DNA from: an uncultured Methylococcaceae bacterium
GTDB taxonomy: Bacteria; Pseudomonadota; Gammaproteobacteria; Methylococcales; Methylomonadaceae
DNA: 8,956 bases
Direction: 5' to 3'
NCBI GenBank assembly: GCA_903873045.1
Contig: CAIQND010000511.1
Span: 1-8,956, forward strand
Made by a program: the position numbers and the translations under genes. The notes under the pieces were generated by a model. That model had not been told where the DNA came from, ran no database searches, and saw nothing but the letters and a program-made list of their open reading frames with translations. Numbering within the stretch: position 1 is the stretch's first letter; each line of letters opens with the position of its first letter. Shown in pieces: positions 1-6,361 of the stretch.

Positions 1-38
1 ACCACGCGCTACGCTTGGGTGGTCTTATTCCGGCCTAC
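1..38 (-). repeat. Partial GTAG-headed palindromic repeat (REP-like), cut by window edge
   Basis: Read on the minus strand this begins GTAGGCCGGAATAAG and continues into an internal stem (ACCACCCAAGCG...GCGTGGT, seen on the plus strand as ACCACGCGCT..GGGTGGT). A complete copy would be expected to close with a TTCCGGC arm before position 1, so only part is visible. The GTAGG head matches the other palindromic repeats in this window. The rest of 39-114 shows no gene. Confidence 0.45.
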
Positions 39-114
39 GCCTATTTTTCTACGAGGGGGGAGGTTGAATAATTACAATCCTGGCAGCATTTTTCAAGCAT
101 TACCTTGTTTTTAA

Positions 115-143
115 TTGACCCGGCACCCAGAAAAACCTAAAAC
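115..143 (+). promoter_or_regulatory. Candidate sigma-70 promoter for pgi
   Basis: TTGACC (115-120, five of six consensus bases) is followed after exactly 17 bases by TAAAAC (138-143, four of six). Transcription would start near 150, giving a leader of about 115 bases before pgi. The leader contains a small possible hairpin, ATAACC (192-197) pairing with GGTTAT (213-218). There is no strong Shine-Dalgarno before the pgi start; the nearest purine run, AAGG near 245, is too distant. The promoter is inferred from motif match only. Confidence 0.4.
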
Positions 144-265
144 TTCACATTTATCATGGTAATTTTGTCGCTTTTTGCGTAACATCAAACAATAACCACC
201 CGCACCCTGTTGGGTTATGCACGCATATTTCTATTAAACACTTCAAGGTCACGCATACAAGCATT

Positions 266-1861
266 ATGAATACTCAAGAACTCTGGCAACGCTATCAGGA
301 TTGGCTTTATTTTAACGAAGATTTGGGATTATATCTGGATGTCAGCCGAATGCGCTTTGATGACCTGATGGTGGAATCGCTGGAACCAAAATTTGCCCAG
401 GCATTTAAGGATATGGCAGCCTTGGAACAAGGTGCAATCGCCAATCCTGATGAAAACCGGATGGTGGGTCATTACTGGTTGCGTAACCCGGAACTGGCAC
501 CGGCAGCGCTTAAAAATGAAATTATAGACAACCTGGATCAGATAGAAGCCTTTGTAAAAAAAGTGCATAGTGGCACTATCCATCCACCACTGGCACCCAA
601 ATTTACCGATGTGCTTTCTATCGGGATTGGCGGTTCGGCACTGGGGCCACAGTTTGTAGATGAGGCCTTGGTAGGAGATTTTCCGCCGATGGCTATTCAT
701 TTTATCGACAACACCGATCCTGCCGGTATCGATCACATCCTCAACCGTTTAAAAGACCGGCTCAGCAGCACGCTGGTTATTGTCACCAGCAAATCCGGTG
801 GCACACCGGAAACACGCAACGGCATGCTGGAAGTAAAGCACGCCTACGAGCAACAAGGTTTAAACTTCCCGGCTCATGCCGTTGCAGTGACCATGTTGGG
901 CAGTAAAATGGACGAACTGGAGCGCATTGAAGGTTGGCTGGCCGAATTCCCCATGTTTGATTGGATCGGTGGCCGCACCTCTGAAATGTCATCGGTAGGC
1001 TTATTGTCAGCCTCGTTGCTGGGAATTGATGTACGCGCCTTGCTGGCCGGTGCCAAAACAATGGATATCGCCACCCGTGTGCCGGAAATCAGACAAAATC
1101 CAGCCGCTTTATTGGCGCTATCCTGGTATTGCGCAGGCAAAGGTAAAGGCGAAAAAGACATGGTGGTTTTGCCTTACAAAGACAGTTTGCTACTGTTTTC
1201 GCGTTATTTGCAACAATTGGTGATGGAGTCTCTGGGTAAAGAAAAAGATCTGGCCGGTAATACGGTACATCAGGGCATTGCCGTCTATGGTAATAAAGGC
1301 TCCACCGATCAGCATGCTTTTGTACAACAACTACGGGAAGGCGTTGCCAACTTCTTCGCTATTTTTATAGAAGTGCTGGAAGATCGAAACGGCCCCTCAA
1401 TTGAAGTAGAACCCGAGGCAACCGCCGGTGATTTTTTATCCGGATTTTTGCAAGGTACAAGGCAAGCCCTCTACGAAAATCAGCGGGATTCAATTACCCT
1501 GACTATTACTCGCGTTAACCCCCAAACTGTTGGCGCACTGATCGCCCTGTTCGAGCGAGCCGTAGGCTTTTATGCCACACTGGTTAATATTAATGCCTAT
1601 AACCAACCCGGCGTAGAAGCCGGAAAAAAAGCCGCTGAAACCTTATTGAGCCTGCAACGTAAAATACTGACCGTTTTAAAAGACGCCGACCAACCACTAA
1701 AACTGGCAGCACTGGCAGCAAAGGCAGAAGCTGGCGATCAAATTGAAAACGTTTACAAAATTGTACGTCACTTGGCAGCCAATCACCGTGGCGTTGTACT
1801 GCAAGGACATCCGATAAAACCTGGAGAGCTGGAAGTCAGTTACCTGATGGAAAAAATATAG
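266..1861 (+). CDS. pgi: Glucose-6-phosphate isomerase
   Basis: Cytoplasmic enzyme interconverting glucose 6-phosphate and fructose 6-phosphate, linking glycolysis/gluconeogenesis with the pentose phosphate route; in a ribulose-monophosphate methanotroph it would also feed the oxidative hexose-phosphate cycle (inference). The 531-residue product has the two SIS sugar-phosphate subdomains: GIGGSALGP (120-128), the phosphate-binding TSKSGGTPET (174-183), GGRTSEMS (235-242). Expected catalytic residues are present: Glu321 in MESLGK, His350 in KGSTDQHAF, and Lys454 in NQPGVEAGKK. The overall sequence resembles the ~530-residue form I associate with cyanobacteria rather than the ~549-residue E. 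coli enzyme. Residues about 463-531 form an extension beyond the catalytic lysine that reads like a small winged-helix fold. The ATG at 266 opens the conserved N-terminus (ELWQRYQDWLY). It stands alone: repeats follow its stop codon. Confidence 0.97.
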   Translation: MNTQELWQRYQDWLYFNEDLGLYLDVSRMRFDDLMVESLEPKFAQAFKDMAALEQGAIANPDENRMVGHYWLRNPELAPAALKNEIIDNLDQIEAFVKKVHSGTIHPPLAPKFTDVLSIGIGGSALGPQFVDEALVGDFPPMAIHFIDNTDPAGIDHILNRLKDRLSSTLVIVTSKSGGTPETRNGMLEVKHAYEQQGLNFPAHAVAVTMLGSKMDELERIEGWLAEFPMFDWIGGRTSEMSSVGLLSASLLGIDVRALLAGAKTMDIATRVPEIRQNPAALLALSWYCAGKGKGEKDMVVLPYKDSLLLFSRYLQQLVMESLGKEKDLAGNTVHQGIAVYGNKGSTDQHAFVQQLREGVANFFAIFIEVLEDRNGPSIEVEPEATAGDFLSGFLQGTRQALYENQRDSITLTITRVNPQTVGALIALFERAVGFYATLVNINAYNQPGVEAGKKAAETLLSLQRKILTVLKDADQPLKLAALAAKAEAGDQIENVYKIVRHLAANHRGVVLQGHPIKPGELEVSYLMEKI

Positions 1862-1876
1862 GGCTATAAATAGTGT

Positions 1877-1910
1877 GTCATACACCTTGAAGCATTATTA
1901 GGTGTGTGAC
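1877..1910. repeat. Inverted repeat just downstream of pgi
   Basis: GTCATACACC (1877-1886) pairs with GGTGTGTGAC (1901-1910), nine Watson-Crick pairs plus one G-T, around a 14-base loop. It lies 15 bases after the pgi stop and could protect or terminate the transcript, but no T-tract follows, so I do not call an intrinsic terminator. The right arm belongs to a dispersed motif that recurs at 2243. Confidence 0.5.
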
Positions 1911-1921
1911 GCTATCGCTTA
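1901..1921 (+). repeat. Dispersed repeat GGTGTRTGACRCTATCGCTTA, copy 1
   Basis: This 21-base motif matches the copy at 2243-2263 in 19 of 21 positions, in the same orientation. The pair brackets the insertion element at 1962-2236. It is followed by TACACCC, which partly mirrors the GGTGT head and would make a short stem. Confidence 0.55.
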
Positions 1922-2026
1922 TACACCCTGCATTATTGTGATGTGGGTGTATTGTTTTTGGGGCTACCAACTTAAGGCGGGGCACTGAGCAGCAGAATGA
2001 TTCGCCAAGTACCAAAAACTCCGTCA

Positions 2027-2083
2027 TTCTGGCAGGGAGAGCGAAGCGAGGGTTGGCCGGAATCCAGTTGCCATGGATGGCAA
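2027..2083. repeat. Dispersed repeat with two dyads inside the insertion element
   Basis: TTCTGGC (2027-2033) pairs with GCCGGAA (2056-2062) around a purine-rich loop, and the next bases contain the perfect dyad TTGCCAT-GG-ATGGCAA (2068-2083). The string CCGGAATCCAG followed by CCATGGATGGC looks like a common dispersed repeat. Its position within the TIR-bounded element means either that it was carried with the element or that it inserted into it. Confidence 0.4.
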
Positions 2084-2141
2084 TTACAAAGCATACAATT
2101 GATTTATAGACACTTCGATTTGTAAATTACGACGTGCATAA

Positions 2142-2164
2142 GGGTAGAAACTATCTACCCCTAC
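2142..2164 (-). repeat. Solo GTAG-headed REP-like hairpin, GGGGTAGA type
   Basis: On the minus strand it reads GTAGGGGTAGATAGTTTCTA and closes with CCC; GGGTAGA pairs with TCTACCC. It matches the plus-strand hairpins of the right-edge array (8681-8703 and 8805-8827) at 22 of 23 bases. It sits inside the insertion element at 1962-2236. Confidence 0.7.
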
Positions 2165-2242
2165 AACCTATTGTTACTCTTTCTGAGCTCACCGTGATTG
2201 TTCATAGTCAAAAGTGTCCCGCCTTAGTGGGTAGCCGTTTTT

Positions 2243-2263
2243 GGTGTATGACACTATCGCTTA
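2243..2263 (+). repeat. Dispersed repeat GGTGTRTGACRCTATCGCTTA, copy 2
   Basis: Second copy of the motif at 1901-1921, in the same orientation. It begins within the right-hand target duplication of the 1962-2236 element, so that element appears to have landed at the edge of this repeat. The remaining bases to 2297 show no gene, and no classical terminator for the minus-strand pilus operon is visible. Confidence 0.5.
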
Positions 2264-2297
2264 GTCATCCTACCTATTTGCTTGTACCGTATTCAAA

Positions 2298-2828
2298 CTA
2301 ATAATTCACTGTCACGATGAGAATATCTGTATAGCTTCCGATGACGATATTTTGACCGGCGGGAATGCGTCCGTATATTGGGTATTGGTTGCTTATTGTA
2401 TTTTGCCCCAAGCTATAACTATCGGCAATTACGCCGGTTCCCGGACTGCCATCACCCCAAATAATGGAGTAGTTGGCTTGGGTGTATAAATTATAAGCAA
2501 GCGGGTTGCTTTCACTCATCATGGTTCGCAAGGCGTAAGAGCCAAAGCCTCGACTTAACAGTATCTCGTACGCTACGTTGGTGCTTTCAGTTAACCCCGT
2601 GCAGCTTACACTCAAATAGCCAACCGAGTTGTTATCAGCAAGACTAAAAACATCATATTCGCCAAAAGAAAGACCACTCGTACTCGCCGAACACGCTGCC
2701 TGTGCATAAACAGAATCGGTCATAATAGTTAAAACTATAGCTAACAGGATTGCCAAAGACTTGTTGCCAGTCGGCGGATTTTTATTATTGTTATAGAACC
2801 ACGAGGAAGTAAAGCGACACTCGCTCAT
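2298..2828 (-). CDS. SCPU (spore coat U) domain protein, probable terminal/tip subunit of archaic chaperone-usher pilus
   Basis: Secreted pilus subunit of the Csu/SCPU family, last gene of the operon. The SCPU signature is clear: paired cysteines (CSAS and VSCTG), LAYNLYTQ, IIWGDG, then YGRIPAGQN...GSYTD and a final beta strand ending VTVNY. A hydrophobic segment LAILLAIVLTIMT followed by VYA-Q marks a signal peptide. The mature chain would begin only two or three residues before the first cysteine, so it lacks the N-terminal donor-strand extension seen in the pilin; this suits a subunit at the tip, which donates to nobody (inference). It has one SCPU domain, whereas the Csu tip adhesin CsuE has two. 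Start is uncertain: 2828 gives a 42-residue leader; ATGs at 2897 and 2882 give 60-65 residues. The leader codons fall in a dispersed repeat, and no start has a well-spaced ribosome site. Confidence 0.82.
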   Translation of the reverse strand: MSECRFTSSWFYNNNKNPPTGNKSLAILLAIVLTIMTDSVYAQAACSASTSGLSFGEYDVFSLADNNSVGYLSVSCTGLTESTNVAYEILLSRGFGSYALRTMMSESNPLAYNLYTQANYSIIWGDGSPGTGVIADSYSLGQNTISNQYPIYGRIPAGQNIVIGSYTDILIVTVNY

Positions 2829-2864
2829 CCTCACCCCAACCCTTTCCAGCAGGAGAGGGAGCTT
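2824..2864 (-). repeat. Dispersed palindromic repeat fused into the N-terminus of the terminal pilus subunit gene
   Basis: On the minus strand it reads AAGCTCCCTCTCCTGCTGGA then AAGGGTTGGGGTGAGGAT. The form CCCTCTCC...GGGTTGGGGTGAGG is a recurrent dispersed repeat of many proteobacterial genomes (from memory). It covers residues HKLPLLLERVGVRM of the longest reading frame, upstream of the signal peptide, and supplies the ATG at 2828. Its end overlaps the first of two 12-bp direct repeats. Confidence 0.5.
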
Positions 2865-2940
2865 ATGGCTACTGTAATCCATTGTTTTATTATGCATAAT
2901 AGTTATGTAGATACCTATACCCTAAAAAAGAGGGAGCTTA
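2854..2940. repeat. Pair of 12-bp direct repeats AGAGGGAGCTTA
   Basis: Exact copies lie at 2854-2865 and 2929-2940, 75 bases apart, on either side of the two upstream candidate start codons of the terminal subunit gene. They could be target duplication, recombination scars, or two partial copies of the neighbouring dispersed repeat. The intervening bases are A+T-rich and show no gene. Confidence 0.45.
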
Positions 2941-2982
2941 AGCTTAATGTTGCTTTACTTCTAAGCCACCCTATAAATAAGT

Positions 2983-5313
2983 TCATGGCTTTGCCCCTAC
3001 ACAAGTGAATGTACCCAGATTTGGCAAAGGGTCTTCCATTTCTGGATACGCCACAGCAAATTCGCAGGACTGTCCCTGCCAAGTGGCGCGTAACTTATTA
3101 TCAGCTTCCATTCCGGTTATAAAAACTTCGCCTTTTAAAGCGGCAGGAAATTCTTCGGTTTGTCCGATGACTTGTACCAATGCACCCGAAGGCACCGGTT
3201 TACCATCCGCTAAAAGTAAAGTAAATAATGCCCCGCGTGAACGTTTAATAGCAAAATTCACATCGTAACCGCTACGAAAGAAAGGCACCGCCTCATGTTC
3301 CAAATTACTAAATTGGGCATCAAAGGGAAGATCTGCCTGCTCAATGCGGATAGGATTACGCTGGTAGGCACGCAACTGCGGGATTAAAACATCGCCGTTA
3401 GCATCAGTAACCCCCACGACTTGATTATCAGAATAGACACGGACATTAGGAATGCCCGGTACATGCACCATGGCAAAACTATTGGTTAAGCGCCGGGAAA
3501 ACGTGGGCCGTAAGCCCATCATGGCCACGCCGCCGCTGATATTGCCGCGATATCCGGTCTGCCCGCCCGCGTAAGCCACCTCGGCATTATAAAGGCCGAC
3601 ATCGTTTTGCAGATTAACAGCGGCACCAAACTTTTCAGAGCTGCCTTCGGAAGCAATTACCCGATAGCCCATGCCATTACCGCGAGGAATACCCTGCTGG
3701 ACTTGCAGAGTCGCCAACTTGTTGTTTTGTTGGTCGACACCGCTAAGACTGGCGCTTGTTCTCTCACCCAAGGAGGTTGTAAAGGTCAGCGACAAACTGT
3801 CATTGGGCTCGCCATTTAGGGAGCGTAAATAGCCCAGGTTTAAAGCCCCGATATTGCCCAATGACACGTTATAGCTGACAGTCGCCAAATTTACATCCGT
3901 TTTATCCCGGTTGTTTTGTTGAATATAACCAAAGCCCAAGCTGCCATAAGGTCCAAAACTGATGCCCGCTGATACGCTACTGATTGCACGGGGTGCCAAC
4001 GTATCAGCTTGCAAACCGATTTGTGTATAATGTTTACCGGCCAGACGGGTGCTGACGGCAAAATTTAACCACTTAAGTTGACGTTGAAAACTGGCCGCTG
4101 CGAGCGGACTTAAGCCATAATCACTGTGGCTACCGGCGACAGAAAGATTAAAAACACCCAGTTCAGGGTATAAATAGCTGCCGCTGCCCCCCAGGGTTTG
4201 TTGTCCTTGCAAAAATTCACCATGCGCTTCACCGGTCAATTGATCGCTAAGACCATAACGGTAAGTTCCGGTAGCAAAAGCACGCCCGTAGTCCATACTT
4301 GCCATTCCATAATTTTGCCGTATAAAACCGGTTTCATAAGAAAAAGCTTTTATGCCCTGACTTAACAACTGCGGCGTGACGTAATAGGGTTGAGTGATAA
4401 CTTGTTCCCGTCCCAGTAAATCTTTTACCACAATACGCGCATCGCCTTGCCCGGTCAGTACCGGCACATTGGTAATTGAAAAGGGGCCGACAGGCACTTC
4501 AGTTCGCATCTGTAGTGCATTGTTTACAAAAACATCAACCGTAGAGGGTAAAACTGCCTCACCGGTAACCGCTAACGTGGGAAAAGGAATAAAGCGTGGT
4601 TGAGTGGTAAAATTGGTCGCCCATTGAATGCCGCCAAAGTGAACGGCACCGCCCCATTGGCCGGCTCGACTGTTTGTATCGCCCAAGCGTAAACTGGTCA
4701 TTGATTCAGGTATATCGGTAGTCCAGGTACTATCCAAGCGTATAAGCTGCCTGGCCGCACTAAGATCCTTGCCAGCCATGGTCATAATACCGACGCCCCA
4801 GCTATTAAATACACCCACTTCGGTGAGAGCACCCAACTGCAATTTTTGCTGGCCATACTGGACAGCGCCATCATAATTTAAAAACCCCCCTAACGTAGAG
4901 GCAATCGGTGTTGGAGAGGCCGTCGCATTATCGTAGCTGGTCAATAAAAACAGGTCTGCCGGTGCATCAATTGCAATGGCCTGCATGGCCTCATCCACAT
5001 GGTAAGTGATTTTTCCAAAGCCATCCAGAGGATAAAAAGCTTCACCTTGATAATCCTGAGGCACCATCTCCGGTAACCGAAAGCGCCAGCGCTGCAAGTC
5101 TTTAGCCGCAACCCATACGTGTTTATTCGGATCGCGAAGAAACAAAGCGGACTCCTGCTGATCCTTGCCATTAAAGCTTACCCCCCAAAAAACTTCTTCA
5201 AAAGTGATTGCAACCGTCGTTATTGGCAACGCAGAATCGGCTTGTAGCATTCTAACCGGCAGAGACATTAATCCTGTTAACAAGACCAGTTTGCAAACAG
5301 CCCTAAAGGCCAT
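2983..5313 (-). CDS. Outer-membrane usher of archaic (Csu-type) chaperone-usher pilus
   Basis: Forms the outer-membrane pore that accepts chaperone-subunit complexes and drives pilus polymerisation. The 776-residue product has a signal peptide (residues 1-25, ending MLQA), an N-terminal periplasmic domain (about 26-120, with VTFEEVFWGVSFNGK-like strand and WVAAKDLQRWRF), then a long beta-barrel segment rich in alternating small/aromatic strands. A plug domain lies at about 250-310 (STVDVFVNNALQM...PVGPFSITNVPV...VKDLLGREQ). C-terminal domains follow from about residue 620 (VPNVRVYSDNQ-like and SGYDVNFAIKRS) with a cysteine pair in QSCEFAVAY and FTCVG. Length is close to, slightly below, the ~800-830 typical of ushers. 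The motif RLGDTNS...WGGAVHFGGIQWATNF is what I expect for archaic ushers. There is a 313-bp repeat-filled gap upstream and 85-154 bp to the next gene. No strong ribosome site; AAAGGA is about 20 bases before the start. Confidence 0.95.
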   Translation of the reverse strand: MAFRAVCKLVLLTGLMSLPVRMLQADSALPITTVAITFEEVFWGVSFNGKDQQESALFLRDPNKHVWVAAKDLQRWRFRLPEMVPQDYQGEAFYPLDGFGKITYHVDEAMQAIAIDAPADLFLLTSYDNATASPTPIASTLGGFLNYDGAVQYGQQKLQLGALTEVGVFNSWGVGIMTMAGKDLSAARQLIRLDSTWTTDIPESMTSLRLGDTNSRAGQWGGAVHFGGIQWATNFTTQPRFIPFPTLAVTGEAVLPSTVDVFVNNALQMRTEVPVGPFSITNVPVLTGQGDARIVVKDLLGREQVITQPYYVTPQLLSQGIKAFSYETGFIRQNYGMASMDYGRAFATGTYRYGLSDQLTGEAHGEFLQGQQTLGGSGSYLYPELGVFNLSVAGSHSDYGLSPLAAASFQRQLKWLNFAVSTRLAGKHYTQIGLQADTLAPRAISSVSAGISFGPYGSLGFGYIQQNNRDKTDVNLATVSYNVSLGNIGALNLGYLRSLNGEPNDSLSLTFTTSLGERTSASLSGVDQQNNKLATLQVQQGIPRGNGMGYRVIASEGSSEKFGAAVNLQNDVGLYNAEVAYAGGQTGYRGNISGGVAMMGLRPTFSRRLTNSFAMVHVPGIPNVRVYSDNQVVGVTDANGDVLIPQLRAYQRNPIRIEQADLPFDAQFSNLEHEAVPFFRSGYDVNFAIKRSRGALFTLLLADGKPVPSGALVQVIGQTEEFPAALKGEVFITGMEADNKLRATWQGQSCEFAVAYPEMEDPLPNLGTFTCVGAKP

Positions 5314-5353
5314 AGCATTTTATACAGACGGCTGTCCTTTCGCTCGTGAGGAA

Positions 5354-5398
5354 GAAGCGCGAAAGCTTCGTTATAGCGCGGGCATGGCCCGCTCCTAC
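5354..5398 (-). repeat. GTAG-headed REP-like palindrome plus adjacent hairpin upstream of the usher gene
   Basis: On the minus strand 5398-5378 reads GTAGGAGCGGGCCATGCCCG followed by C: a perfect GCGGGC/GCCCGC stem with a three-base loop and a GTAG head. A second stem, GAAGC (5354-5358) with GCTTC (5365-5369), lies beside it. Both would be in the leader of the usher message, 40-85 bases before its start codon. Confidence 0.65.
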
Positions 5399-5486
5399 AG
5401 AAATCATTAATGCGGTGGAGTTCCAGAGTCAGGCAACGATTGGGGATATTTATTACGAATTACCTAACCACTATCCATCCATGATT

Positions 5487-5582
5487 GTAAGTATTCAAGC
5501 CCCCTCGCTATGCTCTCGCCCCCTTTAAAAAGGAGGAGAGGAGAGCATAGCGAGGGGCAGAAGGGGGGACTGAATACTTACG
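5487..5582. mobile_element. 96-bp MITE-like element between chaperone and usher genes
   Basis: Left end GTAAGTATTCA (5487-5497) and right end TGAATACTTAC (5571-5581) are perfect 11-bp inverted repeats. Inside them CCCCTCGCTATGCTCTC (5501-5517) pairs with GAGAGCATAGCGAGGGG (5541-5557), so nearly the whole element folds back on itself. The 7-bp direct repeat CATGATT flanks it (5480-5486 and 5583-5589), with one extra G at the right end. It has no coding capacity. If transcribed as part of the pilus message, it would form a very stable hairpin between the chaperone and usher genes. Confidence 0.7.
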
Positions 5583-5626
5583 CATGATTTAAAAAGTGGC
5601 CAGATATTCGATAAAAAAGATAACGG

Positions 5627-6361
5627 TTATTTTGACTCAATAGTAATCATGCCTGAATCAAGGTTGCCTTTGTCAGTCTGAGCAAGAACACGCAGATTAA
5701 CGCCTGAGACCGGTGCCGGAAAACCTTTGACAGGCCAGCTAAGGCTTTGACCAGGCAGAGCATAAGCAGACAATTCCTGTTTGACCAGTTCTTTACCCTC
5801 AGCATTCGTCAATTTAAAATTAGCGACCTGAACATGAACACTGCCATTATTGGTCAAACCCAACTCAAGCACGCCCTCGTGTGTACGGTAAAGTTTCCAG
5901 ATTACGGCGGTTGGCGGTGTAACCGCAGGCATAACAAACACAGGAACACCAATGCGTAAGGTCATCTGCATACCTTGAAAATCAGATTTTGGGGCAGCCG
6001 GTGCTTCTGTTAAAAATAATCGGTAGGTCAATTCGCGTTGTGCATCAGGCATACGCCGCAAACCTACACGGACGACTTGCGAACCTCCCGCCGGTATGGT
6101 GAAAATAGGGGGCGTTGCAATAATTTCACGGGACGGGGTGTAAATGTCTTTCCCATCCTGCTGTGACCAGCTTGATACTTCTAATTGCAATACCGTTGGT
6201 GCAGTGCCGGTATTGCTCACTGTCATAGCACTCACCGACTGACTTGGAGACAGTGTGGCGCGTACAGGATTAACCTGGAAGGAGCCGGCGCTTACCGCAC
6301 CAGCTCCAGCAAGCAGAAGCACCAGACCAGCAATTGTTTGGCTGAGTACTTGTGTCAACAT
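5627..6361 (-). CDS. Periplasmic pilus assembly chaperone (PapD-like, archaic Csu type)
   Basis: Binds newly exported pilus subunits in the periplasm, completes their fold by donor-strand complementation, and delivers them to the usher. The 244-residue product has a signal peptide (1-25, ending AVSA) and two Ig-like domains. Visible family features are Arg34 in FQVNPVRATLS, which corresponds to the conserved subunit-anchoring arginine, the G1 donor-strand region around ATPPIFTIPAGGSQVVRVGL (about 103-122), and ELTYRLFLTEAP in the first domain; the second domain carries LGLTNNGSVHVQVANFKL. The signal peptide n-region has no lysine or arginine, which is mildly unusual. Its ATG overlaps the pilin stop codon by one base (TAATG on the minus strand) and lacks its own ribosome site, implying translational coupling to the pilin. 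Confidence 0.95.
   Translation of the reverse strand: MLTQVLSQTIAGLVLLLAGAGAVSAGSFQVNPVRATLSPSQSVSAMTVSNTGTAPTVLQLEVSSWSQQDGKDIYTPSREIIATPPIFTIPAGGSQVVRVGLRRMPDAQRELTYRLFLTEAPAAPKSDFQGMQMTLRIGVPVFVMPAVTPPTAVIWKLYRTHEGVLELGLTNNGSVHVQVANFKLTNAEGKELVKQELSAYALPGQSLSWPVKGFPAPVSGVNLRVLAQTDKGNLDSGMITIESK

Larger units (their letters stand above)
1962..2236. mobile_element. Non-autonomous insertion element (MITE-like) with TIRs and 8-bp target duplication
   Basis: The left end (1962-1985) begins GGCTACCAACTTAAGGCGGG and the right end (2214-2236), reverse-complemented, begins GGCTACCCACTAAGGCGGGA. The arms agree at about 21 of 23 bases with one single-base gap. Immediately outside both ends is the perfect 8-bp direct repeat GTTTTTGG (1954-1961 and 2237-2244). 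The 275-bp interior has no transposase and carries at least two unrelated-looking repeats. TIRs opening GGC with 8-bp duplications are typical of the ISL3 family and not far from IS1595; the family assignment is inference. Confidence 0.75.

Noticed and set aside
1986..2213. Degraded transposase inside the 275-bp element
   Set aside because: The interior is short, made of other repeats, and no transposase-like peptide is readable in any frame.
2298..2897. Spore coat protein involved in sporulation
   Set aside because: The domain name comes from Myxococcus spore coat protein U; the adjacent chaperone and usher show a pilus subunit role.
2983..5313. Several plus-strand open frames of 60-87 codons inside the usher gene, and a 76-codon minus-strand frame near 4941-5171
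   Set aside because: They overlap a convincing full-length usher in other frames and show no recognisable domains; they are shadows of its coding sequence.
5346..5528. Plus-strand 60-codon frame in the chaperone-usher gap
   Set aside because: It runs straight through the palindrome and the MITE-like element, so its codons are repeat sequence; no family resemblance.
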